This document shows, one piece after another, positions 17,088-25,157 of a stretch of DNA of 64,000 bases. The number at the start of each line of letters is the position of its first letter. The stretch's first letter is position 1. This DNA comes from Terriglobales bacterium (lineage in GTDB: Bacteria; Acidobacteriota; Terriglobia; Terriglobales; Acidobacteriaceae), in the NCBI GenBank assembly GCA_025980765.1, contig JAICXB010000004.1, forward strand, positions 62,001-126,000. The letters run 5' to 3'. The notes below the pieces were generated by a model. The model was not told the DNA's origin. It worked only from the letters and a program-made list of their open reading frames with translations, and made no database searches. Both the position numbers and the translations under genes were made by a program.

Positions 17088-17792
17088 TCACTTCGAGGCG
17101 ATTCGGGCTTTGCCAAAGTCCTTGCGCACTGCAGACAGGAATTGTTCTGAGCCCGCGGGCGCGCGCACGCTGCCATTCAGAATATTGCGGAAATTAATAT
17201 CGCGGCCGTAGAAGGAGCGAGTGTCGCCGGCATTCTGCTCAAACCAACTGCCCTTCAACGAGATTCCCCCAAACAGTCCGCGCGATCGCGAATAGGTGAG
17301 CACTTCGGAGTGCATGGTGATGTTGGTATCGGCCGACGCAGTGCGCCCGACCGGTCCGGCGGATGCAGAGGCATCGGCGCCGAGCTTCACTTTGTGGGCC
17401 AGCAACGACTCGGCGCCTTTGTCATTCATGAATAACGCCACCACATCCACGGCCTCGCCCCCGATTTGCAGTCCGAAGCTGCCTCCGCCGAGGCGATAGA
17501 ACGCCGGCGCGCTCCAACCTCGGTTGGTGCGGCAGGTGACCACGCCTTGTCCGTACTCGCCGCCCAGGCCTAATCCCGCCTTCATCATGGTCGGTATAAC
17601 GGCAACACACCGCGCGTGGGCGAGGATGTCCTGGGGAATTCCCTTGTCCGGAGCGCTGGTAATTTCATTGATGATGGTGGCGGATTTGTCGAGCCGCTGC
17701 TGCAGCTTGGCGCGATCACCTTCGTCTTTGGCAAACGCGATCGTGGCGAAGAGCAACGTAGCGGAAAGCAGAGTTGCCATTTTCCTGGTCAA
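17088..17792 (-). CDS. Exported SYLF/Ysc84-domain lipid-binding protein
   Basis: A 234-residue protein. A Sec signal covers residues 1-21 (MATLLSATLLFATIAFAK). The rest is a full SYLF domain: ILAHARCVAVIPTMMKAGLGLGGEYGQGVVTCR..RGWSAPAFYRLGGGSFGLQIGGEAVDVVALFMN then KGAESLL, with the typical glycine-rich segments, and LTYSRSRGLFGGISLKGSW near the C-terminus. In eukaryotes SYLF binds phosphoinositides; bacterial members are exported with unknown function. The gene ends against the repeat unit at 16990-17075. Confidence 0.88.
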   Translation of the reverse strand: MTRKMATLLSATLLFATIAFAKDEGDRAKLQQRLDKSATIINEITSAPDKGIPQDILAHARCVAVIPTMMKAGLGLGGEYGQGVVTCRTNRGWSAPAFYRLGGGSFGLQIGGEAVDVVALFMNDKGAESLLAHKVKLGADASASAGPVGRTASADTNITMHSEVLTYSRSRGLFGGISLKGSWFEQNAGDTRSFYGRDINFRNILNGSVRAPAGSEQFLSAVRKDFGKARIASK

Positions 17793-18211
17793 CGGGCGGT
17801 TCTCCTGAATTCAAAAGTAGATTTCTTTCGCCATCATATATCGCATGACGGTCGAGACAATCCACAGATTAAGAACAGGATTGCTTCGTCGTGCCAGGAG
17901 GGTGGCACTGTCATGAAGAACGCCAACCTTTCGATTACTGCACAGGTTACCTTAGTTTGCTCTCCCCTGCCGGATTCGGGGCAGTGGATGTTGGCCGTTT
18001 ATGTGATCAAACATCAGGGGACGCCAAGTGCAGCAAACAAAGCCCATGGCCGAAAGCCGAGAGCCGAGAACCAACAACACACCAAAGTGCTAGGCCGGTC
18101 TCCTGCGCCAGCCACTCCCTTAGTTATCTAATCTTCGGGCTTCTGCCGGTATGTAATTACGGAGGAATCAGGCCATCTCCCCAAGGAGGCGCCTGGCGAA
18201 AGAAGCCTCAC
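17793..18211. other. 419-bp region between divergent genes, no gene recognised
   Basis: It separates the SYLF gene (minus) from the PilZ-TonB gene (plus), so it must hold both promoters. The reading frame of the latter stays open through part of it, but the translated residues (Cys/Pro/Ser-rich) have no protein character. I looked for a c-di-GMP riboswitch because of the PilZ domain and did not find the conserved core. Confidence 0.5.
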
Positions 18212-19690
18212 ATGACGCAGTTGAACAAAACCGCTGTAACCGGCCTGGAGAGTGGGCCGGTAGGAGTGCTCCCTCCACCATCGCGTTCCGGGTCCGTTTC
18301 GCCTGTCGCCGGACGCGGACGCCATTCGACGCGCATCTCCGTTTCTCTGCCGGTGATGGTACAGGACCACCTGGGCACGCGAGAACAAGCGCTCACGCAT
18401 TCCGTGACCAGCCGGGGAGCCATCCTGCTGCTGAAGAGCAACGTGCATGTTGCCCAGACGATCACCGTACAAAATCTGAGGAACAAGAAATCTGCCGAAT
18501 GCCATGTGATCGGCGTCGAGAACATGGTCAACCACCTGCACAAGGTGGAAGTCGAATTCACGTCCACCCAAACTGATTTTTGGCCGGTGCAGTTTCCCCA
18601 GGAGCGGGAACAGGAGCATTCTCCCGAGATGGGAAACGGCCACAGCCACATCGACAGAGGCAACATTGCTGAGCTCAGCCCTGAACAAGCGAGTACCTCC
18701 GGCAGACGTGAAGAAGTCGCTACAGACTCACATCAGATCAGTTCCGATCCCCCGCCGGCGAATTCGAGCGAGGAACCGCCGATCGTGCAGGACAGCGACA
18801 TCGCATTGGTGCTGGCAGCGCCCATCAAACCGGGGTCGGCATCGGCAGAGCCTTTCCACGTCAGGAGTTTTTCATCTTCCGCCGCCAGCATGGACAGCGT
18901 GGCCCAATTTCGAGCGGCTACCCGCTCAGCCTCGCGCAGAAAACAGCAGATTCGCAGCATCTCCTTCGTCGTGTCATTAGCAGTGGCAGTGTCCGCAGTG
19001 CTGGCTGGCAGAACAATGCTTCGCCATCACCCACTGCACCTGATGCGGAGTTCGAGTATGGAGGTTCCTGAGACAGTTTCCGCAAACACCAATACGCAAC
19101 CGGCGGCGGAGGCTACCGATGCGCCCGCCGTCCCCAGTTCCGTAGAGACTCCGCAGATCGTTCCGCAGCCCTCCGATGCTGCTGCAACAATTTTGACGGC
19201 CAGCAGTGGTGGAGAGCAGATCACCCTGCCACCAATGCCTTCTTCCGGAGCTCCCGCTGAGATCGCGGTGCGGCACGGCTCCACGCTGCCGAAACCGGCG
19301 TTGGCCGAAGATGAACCGATCGCCCTGCCCCTCAGGGCTGCGAATGAAAACAAAGCGGGCGCGGAAATCAACCAGGTGCTCGCCCGGGCTCCGCACACGA
19401 ATGCGGTGTTAGCGCCGAGGCCTGTGCTCCGGCCTGCCCGACTGCTTTCGACCGTGCGACCTGAATATCCGGCCACCGCACGCCAATATCGCGTCGAAGG
19501 CGAAGTCATTATGACCGTGGAAATTGAGCCCTCGGGTGCTGTGGCCGAGGTGAAGGTCGTCTCAGGCCCGCCAATGCTCCGCATCGCCGCCACCAGCGCC
19601 GTGCGCCAATGGAAGTACCAGCCAGCAACCTACGGCGACAAACCAGTCTCAAGCAGTGTGACCGCAAAGCTGGATTTCCACTTGCGGTAA
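18212..19690 (+). CDS. PilZ-like domain fused through a TM segment to a TonB C-terminal domain
   Basis: A 492-residue protein. About residues 28-125 resemble PilZ (RHSTRISVSLPVMVQ..., with RxxxR present but the second motif reading SVTSRG rather than (D/N)xSxxG). A disordered Ser/Pro/Glu-rich stretch follows, then one TM helix near 250-270 (ISFVVSLAVAVSAVLAG), a long Pro/Ala-rich periplasmic linker, and a TonB/energy-transducer domain in the last 80 residues (RPEYPATARQYRVEGEVIMTV...VRQWKYQPATYGDKPV). The start at 18212 gives the shortest protein with the whole PilZ region. It could couple c-di-GMP signalling to an outer-membrane partner, but ExbB/ExbD are not nearby. Confidence 0.75.
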   Translation: MTQLNKTAVTGLESGPVGVLPPPSRSGSVSPVAGRGRHSTRISVSLPVMVQDHLGTREQALTHSVTSRGAILLLKSNVHVAQTITVQNLRNKKSAECHVIGVENMVNHLHKVEVEFTSTQTDFWPVQFPQEREQEHSPEMGNGHSHIDRGNIAELSPEQASTSGRREEVATDSHQISSDPPPANSSEEPPIVQDSDIALVLAAPIKPGSASAEPFHVRSFSSSAASMDSVAQFRAATRSASRRKQQIRSISFVVSLAVAVSAVLAGRTMLRHHPLHLMRSSSMEVPETVSANTNTQPAAEATDAPAVPSSVETPQIVPQPSDAAATILTASSGGEQITLPPMPSSGAPAEIAVRHGSTLPKPALAEDEPIALPLRAANENKAGAEINQVLARAPHTNAVLAPRPVLRPARLLSTVRPEYPATARQYRVEGEVIMTVEIEPSGAVAEVKVVSGPPMLRIAATSAVRQWKYQPATYGDKPVSSSVTAKLDFHLR

Positions 19691-19814
19691 CCGGGGGTTA
19701 ACACTAAGTACACAATGGGTTTGAAGGTCACGCGGACCATTCAAGAAAAACAATCATTTTGATTTCTCCGTGTCCTCTGCCTTAAAACTTCGTGACCTTC
19801 GTGTTAACCCCGGC
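19691..19814. repeat. Inverted-repeat unit overlapping the 3' end of rimI
   Basis: Starts right after the TAA of the PilZ-TonB gene with CCGGGGGTTAACACTAAG and ends with CTTCGTGTTAACCCCGG, its imperfect inverse. The right arm is also coding: it specifies the last residues of RimI. A solo arm of the same family lies at 7061-7087. Confidence 0.7.
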
Positions 19815-20255
19815 GATGTTCTTTCCCATCAGCAATCCGTCCAGGCCTCCGGGATAGTATCTGCGCAGCGTCTTCAGCACGGAGAAGCCGTGTTTTTTGT
19901 AGAACGCCAGCGCCGGGCGATTGTTGACGGCAACCTCCAGCAGGATCGCGCGGCAGCTCAGGGCGCGAAAGCGGTCCTGTAACGCTTCTATGAGGGAGGT
20001 TGCCAGCCCGGTGCGGCGTGCTTCTGGGCTGACGTCCAGGGTCACGATATGGCCGGAGCCACGGGGCGTAACGTCGCCCAGGATGAAGCCCAGCAGCTCC
20101 TGGCCTTCACACAAGAGCAGACAGATGGCCGCCTTGGCCCGCAGATAGTGGGCAAGCTCCGGACGCGAGTAGGCGATAGCTTCGGGAAAGCAGCGCTGAT
20201 CAAGTTGGAAAAGATCTTCGAAATCCGACGGACGATACTCGCGCAGCTCGGGCAT
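19782..20255 (-). CDS. rimI: Ribosomal-protein-alanine N-acetyltransferase, RimI-like
   Basis: A 157-residue GNAT-fold protein. The acetyl-CoA-binding motif is VTLDVSPEARRTGLATSLIEAL, followed by LEVAVNNRPALAFYKKHGFSVLKTLRRYY, the classic RimI motif B with the Asn and Tyr that contact CoA and act as general acid. RimI acetylates the N-terminus of ribosomal protein S18; many bacterial homologues act more broadly. The last ten residues (AGVNTKVTKF) are encoded by a dispersed repeat arm and extend past the usual family end. It is the last gene of a minus-strand run that includes an ABC exporter. Confidence 0.85.
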   Translation of the reverse strand: MPELREYRPSDFEDLFQLDQRCFPEAIAYSRPELAHYLRAKAAICLLLCEGQELLGFILGDVTPRGSGHIVTLDVSPEARRTGLATSLIEALQDRFRALSCRAILLEVAVNNRPALAFYKKHGFSVLKTLRRYYPGGLDGLLMGKNIAGVNTKVTKF

Positions 20256-20263
20256 GGAAGGAA

Positions 20264-20336
20264 TCGGGCGATTTCGCGATCGGGTGATCGGGCCATTTTG
20301 AAATCATGAAATCATAAATCACGAAATCCAAAATTT
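20264..20336. repeat. GATTTCGCGATCGGGTGATC-type inverted repeat
   Basis: GGGCGATTTCGCGATCGGGT followed by GATCGGGCC and then a degenerate inverse (GAAATCATGAAATC, AAATCACGAAATCC). It fills the gap between rimI and the TPR gene. The same family is inside rlmN (27579-27654) and between padR 3 and ADOP 5. Confidence 0.65.
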
Positions 20337-20341
20337 ATTGA

Positions 20342-21223
20342 TCAGCTTGGTTTGCCCGTCGTGATGAACGGAAGCTTCTTGGGATCGGCGACTCGCACTT
20401 TGCCGCCGTTGGCGAGCACATAGGGCGCGCCAGTCGGATCCAGTGGTACGCCGCGCAGGGCCCCCACGCCGATCAATTCCCGCCAGGAGGTGGGATTGCG
20501 TCCAAATCTGGCGCGGAATTCCATCACGATTCTTTCCAATTGGGGAACTTCTTCATCCACTGTCAGGCAGGCGAGGTGCAGCTCGGCGTTCTCCTTCAGC
20601 CGCTTGTCGGTGGCATCATCGAGAATGTTCTGCCACATATAGCGGGCGGTTTCCAGGCTGCCGGCATCGGTGAGCATCTTTGCCGCCATGATCCCCATCC
20701 AGGCATACGCCTGGGTCTTTTTTGCGCCTTCTTCGAAGGTTTTGGCGGCAGCGGCATAGTCATGCTGCCCCAGATACTGGATGAATCCCAAGGTGGCATA
20801 AAGGTGCGATGCTTGGGGATTATTGCGAATCCCCTTCTGTACCAGCGAAATGGCCGCTTCCGTATCGCCGGCGCCGGACGGCGGGGGTTGCTGCAGGAAG
20901 GTGGCGCCATACTCGTAGGCGATCTCCAGGTTGGGATCCAGAGTTGTGGTGATGTCGAGCAGCGGCGCCAGAGCGCGGTATTCCATGGAATCTCTGTGGC
21001 GTTTGCCGCCGAAATATTGCACCGCTCGCATCCAGTAAATGTCGGCCAACAAGCCCGAATAGCCCAGACTGGCTCGCTTCACGAATTGCGGCGAGGGAAG
21101 AAACAGCACATCTTCCATTGGCGAGAGCGGATACCTGGCCTGGATTCGGCCCAGCACAAAAATGCTTCCAGCCAGGCATGCGAGCAGCAGGCAGGAGAGC
21201 AGGATAGTGGTTCTGCGGCTCAT
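20342..21223 (-). CDS. Membrane-anchored TPR-like protein of an ABC operon
   Basis: A 293-residue protein. An N-terminal TM anchor (TTILLSCLLLACLAGSIFVLG) is followed by a periplasmic domain with helical repeats resembling TPRs (LEIAYEYGATFL, ASHLYATLGFIQYLGQHDYAAAAKTFEEGAK). The C-terminal part (FRARFGRNPTSWRELIGVGALRGVPLDPTGAPYVL) looks like a small fold found at the end of similar acidobacterial proteins. The ATG at 21223 overlaps the TGA of the permease gene (ATGA), so the two are translationally coupled. It is probably an accessory factor of the ABC exporter; the function is unknown. Confidence 0.75.
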   Translation of the reverse strand: MSRRTTILLSCLLLACLAGSIFVLGRIQARYPLSPMEDVLFLPSPQFVKRASLGYSGLLADIYWMRAVQYFGGKRHRDSMEYRALAPLLDITTTLDPNLEIAYEYGATFLQQPPPSGAGDTEAAISLVQKGIRNNPQASHLYATLGFIQYLGQHDYAAAAKTFEEGAKKTQAYAWMGIMAAKMLTDAGSLETARYMWQNILDDATDKRLKENAELHLACLTVDEEVPQLERIVMEFRARFGRNPTSWRELIGVGALRGVPLDPTGAPYVLANGGKVRVADPKKLPFITTGKPS

Positions 21224-21996
21224 TTCAGGTTCCTGCGAGCGAAGATCAGCGCGGCGCCGCAGACGGTGACCAGCACGTACAACAGCGAATAGGCGGTGTT
21301 GTAGCCGACCAGTCCAGCGGGAATGAATTGATCGTGCGAAACCCGCGTAATCACGTTCAGCGATGCCAAATTGGGAATGATGTAGGAAATCACAGTAGCC
21401 AGCCACTTCTCCGGGCCGTGCGTCATCTCCGCGAATGTCCGCAGATCGGCGGAAAATGTGCCCGCCACAAACATTCCCAATGCGTACAAAGCGGAGAGCA
21501 ACGGCGATGAAAAAGAGGAAAATAGAAGCGCCAGCCCGATGACGACGAAGAATTCCAGCAGCAGGAAATAAATCGCGACGAGAATGTTGGCATCGGCGCG
21601 GGTGAAAGTGTGCGCTACGAAAAACAGCGCAAGATAAAACCCGGCGGCCATGGCCAGAGTGTTGACTGCCAGCGTGCCCGCAAGCCCAACATACTTGCCG
21701 GCAACGAATTCGCCACGTCCCACGGGACGCGCCAATACGGGATAGAGGGTGCGCTTTTCGATCTCCTTCGAAACCAGACTGATACCTACAAAAATTGAGA
21801 TCAAGACGCCAAAAACGGAAATCGCCGTGAGACTGAGATTCACCAGCAGGATGCGCTGCACCCCGATGGAAATCTGACCCAGAAGAGGCGCGCTCGCCAC
21901 CAGCAACAGGGCAAAGAAGATCAGGTTATACAGCACACGATCGCGGACCGCTTCGCGAAAGGTATTAAATGCGATTGCGGAAATGCGCTCTTTCAC
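21220..21996 (-). CDS. ABC-2 type transporter permease
   Basis: A 258-residue protein with six predicted TM segments (for example LIFFALLLVASAPLLG, AISVFGVLISIFVGISLV, LLLEFFVVIGLALLF, LLYVLVTVCGAALIFA). The cytoplasmic EIEKRTLYPVLARPVGRGEFVAGKY is the conserved loop of ABC-2 permeases. The start chosen is a GTG at 21996 with GGAGGT seven bases upstream; the longer frame from 22026 begins with a Gly-rich stretch without membrane character. It would form an exporter with the ATPase encoded upstream at 22333-23271, though a repeat unit separates the two genes. Confidence 0.85.
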   Translation of the reverse strand: MKERISAIAFNTFREAVRDRVLYNLIFFALLLVASAPLLGQISIGVQRILLVNLSLTAISVFGVLISIFVGISLVSKEIEKRTLYPVLARPVGRGEFVAGKYVGLAGTLAVNTLAMAAGFYLALFFVAHTFTRADANILVAIYFLLLEFFVVIGLALLFSSFSSPLLSALYALGMFVAGTFSADLRTFAEMTHGPEKWLATVISYIIPNLASLNVITRVSHDQFIPAGLVGYNTAYSLLYVLVTVCGAALIFARRNLK

Positions 21997-22040
21997 TGCC
22001 GTACCTCCACTGCCGTGCCTCCTCAAACCTTATGCTCTGC

Positions 22041-22214
22041 CATTCTGAACGGCTTCTTTTGCGCGAAGGATCTTCTGCCATGTATGGCACTGAATTCTCG
22101 CTGCGTGGCTCTTCGGCCACCCGAGATCGGCAGCATTGGCCGAGGACTCAACGACAACATTTCCATCCGACGCATCTCGCGAGATCCTTCGCACAAAAGA
22201 GGCGCTTCAGGATG
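22041..22214. repeat. MITE-like inverted-repeat unit inside the ABC operon
   Basis: Arms of 33 bp (22041-22073 and 22182-22214; 28 of 33 positions pair) bound a 174-bp unit. The outer ends read CATTCTGAACGG and its inverse, the inner ends GCGAAGGATCT. It fills most of the 336-bp gap between the ATPase and permease genes; nothing else is seen in that gap. A shorter relative lies at 47036-47112. Confidence 0.8.
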
Positions 22215-22332
22215 ACAGCTCCGCAGGATGCCGAGTTTCTTACGGATGAATGCCGGACGGAGCTATTGAGAATCTGTTTATAAACGCCAAACTACAACTA
22301 ACGGGCGCTGGCACAATTCATTGCGCACGGTC

Positions 22333-23271
22333 TCATCCCCGCGTCTCCACTGTTTCCGGCTCGCGCAGCTTTTCCATGAAGTATTCTTCCAAAGACCCGC
22401 CCACGGCATTCACCGAAACCAGGCGCACTCTTTTCGCCTTCAGGATGTCCAGAGCGTCCTGCAAGCGCTTCTCATCCATGGTGGCCTGGACGCTTTCGCC
22501 CGCCAGATGGCAGTGCGCCCCCAGGGCTTCAATGGCCCCGATAGCAGATGGACCATGCCAGACAACTTCGAAGCGGCTGCGACTCTGCGACACCAACTCG
22601 GTAACAGCGCCCACGCCTCGCAGTTCGCCGCGATGCAGCACTGAAACTCGATCGCACAGAGCCTCGGCGTCAGAAAGAATGTGGGTCGAGAAAAAGATCG
22701 TCTTCCCCTCTTCACGCAAAGACTGGATGAACTCGCGAATCTCCCGTCGCCCCAGCGGATCGAGGCCCGACATGGGCTCATCGAGGAAAACGACTTCTGG
22801 GTCGTGCAGCACGGCTTGTGCGATTCCCACGCGCTGCAACATGCCTTTGGAGAACCTGCGCAGTTGAACCGACCCACTTTGGGCCAAGCCCACCCGCTCG
22901 AGCAGCCTGGGGATGCGCGCGCGACGCTCCGCCGCAGAAACTCCCGAGAGCGTTCCGTAGTAGTCCAATAGTTCGTTAGGAGTGAGGTAATCGTAGAAGT
23001 ACGGCTGCTCGGGCAGGAAACCGGTCCGCTTGCGTACCGCGGGATCGCGCCAATCTTTTCCCAGAATACGGGCGGAGCCCGCAGTCGGAAAAATGAGTCC
23101 CATCAGGATTTTCAGGGTGGTGGTTTTTCCCGCGCCATTGGGGCCGAGGAATCCGAATACCTCGCCGGTCTGGACCTCAAGATTCAGGTCCTTGAGGCCA
23201 ATCTTCTCTCGTTTGCGCCAAAACCCGACTGTGTAGATTTTTTCTAAACCCAGGATCTCGATTGCTGCCAT
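22333..23271 (-). CDS. ABC transporter ATP-binding protein
   Basis: A 312-residue ATPase. Walker A is GPNGAGKTTT (about residues 44-53), the signature region is RRFSKGMLQRVGIAQA, Walker B is VVFLDEPMSGLDP, and the switch histidine lies in FFSTHILSD. The signature FSKGM instead of LSGGQ and the C-terminal extension (about residues 225-312, DILKAKRVRLVSVNAVGGSLEEYF) are typical of DrrA/CcmA-like exporters and gliding-type ABC-2 systems. It is the first gene of the minus-strand operon with the permease and TPR protein. It is the only ABC ATPase in the window and is far from every ADOP gene. Confidence 0.93.
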   Translation of the reverse strand: MAAIEILGLEKIYTVGFWRKREKIGLKDLNLEVQTGEVFGFLGPNGAGKTTTLKILMGLIFPTAGSARILGKDWRDPAVRKRTGFLPEQPYFYDYLTPNELLDYYGTLSGVSAAERRARIPRLLERVGLAQSGSVQLRRFSKGMLQRVGIAQAVLHDPEVVFLDEPMSGLDPLGRREIREFIQSLREEGKTIFFSTHILSDAEALCDRVSVLHRGELRGVGAVTELVSQSRSRFEVVWHGPSAIGAIEALGAHCHLAGESVQATMDEKRLQDALDILKAKRVRLVSVNAVGGSLEEYFMEKLREPETVETRG

Positions 23272-23390
23272 GATTCTGATTTTTCCAAACAGTTATCACA
23301 ACCGAAAAACGTCCGCAAGTAGTAACTGATGGGAGGTGGATCGTTCGCCGGTGCTCGCTGGTCCACGATTTTGAAACTGTCACGATAGAA

Positions 23391-23455
23391 GTCACAGAGA
23401 GCATAGAGGAAACCCTATCATTCTGGATTCCTCTGTGTTCCTCCGTGTCCTCTGG
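23391..23455. repeat. Inverted repeat upstream of the ABC ATPase gene
   Basis: CACAGAGAGCATAGAGGAA and its inverse TTCCTCTGTGTTCC, with GTGTCCTCTGG, flank a short loop. It lies between the first pilin gene and the ABC operon promoter region. It is a further dispersed repeat type, related in style to the unit at 19691-19814 (CTCCGTGTCCTCTG is shared). Confidence 0.6.
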
Positions 23456-23483
23456 GGTAAGGACTTTCGTTCCAAACTGGAAA

Positions 23484-23509
23484 GGAGACCGAGCTTGCGC
23501 TCGGTCTCC
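23484..23509 (-). terminator. Hairpin downstream of pilin gene 1
   Basis: GGAGACCGAG-CTTGCG-CTCGGTCTCC makes a perfect 10-bp stem about 50 bases beyond the pilin stop. Its T-tract is short (CTTTCC on the minus strand). The same block, in diverged form, follows the second pilin gene. Confidence 0.65.
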
Positions 23510-23560
23510 CTCTGGCTGATACCCTCCCCCAGGTATTTCGCCAACTTTAAAAAAATCCTC

Positions 23561-24076
23561 TTAGATTGCAGGGCTAGCTGCGGTAGCCTGAGCCGGACCC
23601 TGAACAGCGCGAATCACGCCTGTCTGATCAGAGAAGAAAGTGCGGTTGCCAGTTTGCCCTTGGCTTGCCGGAAACGAAGTCAGCGCAAAGTCTATGTTGG
23701 TACCACCCGCGGCGGCTGGAGTCGGAACATAAGCGAAAGTGTATCCACTCTTCGGCGTGGCTGCGGCAAAAGCGGCTGCCAAAGCGGGATCAATGTAGCA
23801 GGTGGCGGTTGCCAGCGGGGGATTGCAAGGCGGCGCACCGCCCAAATCTGTGCCGGCAGCCGAGAAGCCGATCGGAGTTCCGGCAGCAGTCTGCCATCCG
23901 GCAGCATTGTAAGAAATTTCCGCGGTAACGAGGGTGCGCATCGAAGCCACGGCCGAAGCTTCGTTAGCCGAGATGCGAGCGCGCAGCAGGTTGGGAATGG
24001 CGATAGCCGCGATGATCAGGATGATCGCGACCACGATCAGAAGTTCAATCAACGAGAAACCTTTTTGCTTTTTCAT
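23561..24076 (-). CDS. Type IV pilin-like protein 1
   Basis: A 171-residue prepilin. The leader MKKQKG is cleaved before the Phe of GFSLIELLIVVAIILIIAA, the canonical class III signal with Glu5 of the mature protein for assembly. The rest (ARISANEASAVASMRTLVTAEISYNAAG..., four cysteines spread in the head) is the globular domain of acidobacterial type IVa-like pilins or pseudopilins. GGAG lies just upstream of the ATG. A tandem paralogue lies 0.5 kb upstream. The pilus machinery genes pilM-Q are 30 kb away. Major versus minor pilin cannot be decided. Confidence 0.9.
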   Translation of the reverse strand: MKKQKGFSLIELLIVVAIILIIAAIAIPNLLRARISANEASAVASMRTLVTAEISYNAAGWQTAAGTPIGFSAAGTDLGGAPPCNPPLATATCYIDPALAAAFAAATPKSGYTFAYVPTPAAAGGTNIDFALTSFPASQGQTGNRTFFSDQTGVIRAVQGPAQATAASPAI

Positions 24077-24152
24077 GGTGCTCCTTGTGAGTGACTTCTC
24101 TGCCACTCCGTATATTTTCAAGGCTCAGTCTCGCCTTGTTGCCTGTAGTAAT

Positions 24153-24168
24153 CGCAGGTTGGGTACCA
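24153..24168 (-). promoter_or_regulatory. Sigma54-like -24/-12 element for pilin gene 1
   Basis: The minus strand reads TGGTACCCAACCTGCG, with the invariant GG and GC in the exact sigma54 spacing (consensus TGGCAC-N5-TTGC). It lies about 78 bases before the pilin start. Pilin genes are sigma54-dependent in several bacteria. Confidence 0.5.
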
Positions 24169-24490
24169 CTCTGGGGTCGGTTTAACAGCAATTTAGCATT
24201 CCTTTTACATTCAAGTACTTACGAGCATTATTATTTCCAGGGTGCAGGGCGCTACTCGTTGGAACGGCAGGTGGATGACAAATTGTGTCAAAGATATCGA
24301 CGATTTCCGTCAATGGGTTAATCCCGGTGCGGATGGAAAGTGCCCCGGCAGCAGAACCCGTTGAGGCGCAGCGGGTGCTGTTTCTACCACTTGCCCAGAA
24401 CTGTGGTAAATCGAACGTCTGCCGCTATCGCAGAGGGCTCCGCTAAGGCGCGGGAGAGGGTGCCTAACGAGCGTGCCCGCATCCACGGAC

Positions 24491-24516
24491 AAAAAAGACC
24501 GGACTTGCGTCCGGTC
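24491..24516 (-). terminator. Rho-independent terminator of pilin gene 2
   Basis: On the minus strand the stem GACCGGACG/CGTCCGGTC-type hairpin (24497-24516) is followed by TTTTTT (24496-24491). It is a strong terminator. The intervening segment between stop and hairpin is nearly the same as after pilin 1. Confidence 0.85.
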
Positions 24517-24573
24517 TCCCTTTGGCTGATACCCTCCCCCAGGTACTTCGCCAACTACAAAATCCAGTTATTG

Positions 24574-25086
24574 CTAGAGCGCAGGGCTAGTCGCGTCTGC
24601 TTTTGCCGGCCCTTGGATGGCCCGGATCACGCCGCTCTGATCGGCAAAGAAAGTCCGGTTGCCAGTTTGCCCCTGGCTTGCTGGAACGGCAGTCAGCTTG
24701 AAATCAACGTTGGTACCACCGCCGCCGGCTCCCTGAACGGGAACATATGTGAAAATGTATCCACTCTTTGGCGTAGCGCCGAAAGCCGCAGCCAGGGAAG
24801 GATCAATCAAACAGGTCGAGGTAGCTGTCGGAACCGCGCACGGTGGCACGCCGCCTAGATCCGAGCCGTTAACGGAAAAGCCGATGGGAATACCGCCCAC
24901 CTGCCATCCCGCAGCATTGTAGGCAATTTCCGCGCTGACAATGGTGCGCATCGACGCCGCTGCCGAGGCTTCGTTGGCCGAGATGCGGGCGCGCATCAGG
25001 TTCGGAATAGCAATGGCTGCGATAATCAGAATGATCGCCACCACGATCAAAAGTTCGATCAGTGAAAAGCCTTTTTGTTTCTTCAT
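24574..25086 (-). CDS. Type IV pilin-like protein 2
   Basis: A 170-residue prepilin closely related to the neighbouring one. The first 50 residues (MKKQKGFSLIELLIVVAI onward) are almost identical, the middle differs (GGIPIGFSVNGSDLGGVPPC against the first copy), and the C-terminal NRTFFADQSGVIRAIQGPA is again very similar. The pattern is that of a recent tandem duplication with diversification of the exposed head. The gene has its own terminator and its own sigma54-like element, so the two pilins can be expressed independently. Confidence 0.9.
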   Translation of the reverse strand: MKKQKGFSLIELLIVVAIILIIAAIAIPNLMRARISANEASAAASMRTIVSAEIAYNAAGWQVGGIPIGFSVNGSDLGGVPPCAVPTATSTCLIDPSLAAAFGATPKSGYIFTYVPVQGAGGGGTNVDFKLTAVPASQGQTGNRTFFADQSGVIRAIQGPAKADATSPAL

Positions 25087-25157
25087 AGTGGTACTCCTCG
25101 AGCGGCTGTATAAGTCCCATCTCTGGAGGTGTCGATCAGCCCAATGCTCGTATATGT

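Larger units (their letters stand above)
24077..24573. other. Region between the two pilin genes
   Basis: It holds the sigma54-like element of pilin 1 and the terminator of pilin 2. A stretch around 24200-24300 is AT-richer than its surroundings. No gene is recognised. Confidence 0.6.

Noticed and set aside
17616-18131. A 171-codon frame on the plus strand overlapping the SYLF gene
   Set aside because: Most of it is antisense to the SYLF gene, and the remainder lacks protein character.
17793-18211. Possible c-di-GMP riboswitch before the PilZ-TonB gene
   Set aside because: The conserved core of the GEMM motifs is not present; only generic hairpins are visible.
22333-23271. The ABC ATPase as a possible partner of the ADOP permeases
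   Set aside because: It heads an operon with its own ABC-2 permease and is several kilobases from any ADOP gene; its sequence is of the DrrA-like, not the MacB/LolD, type.
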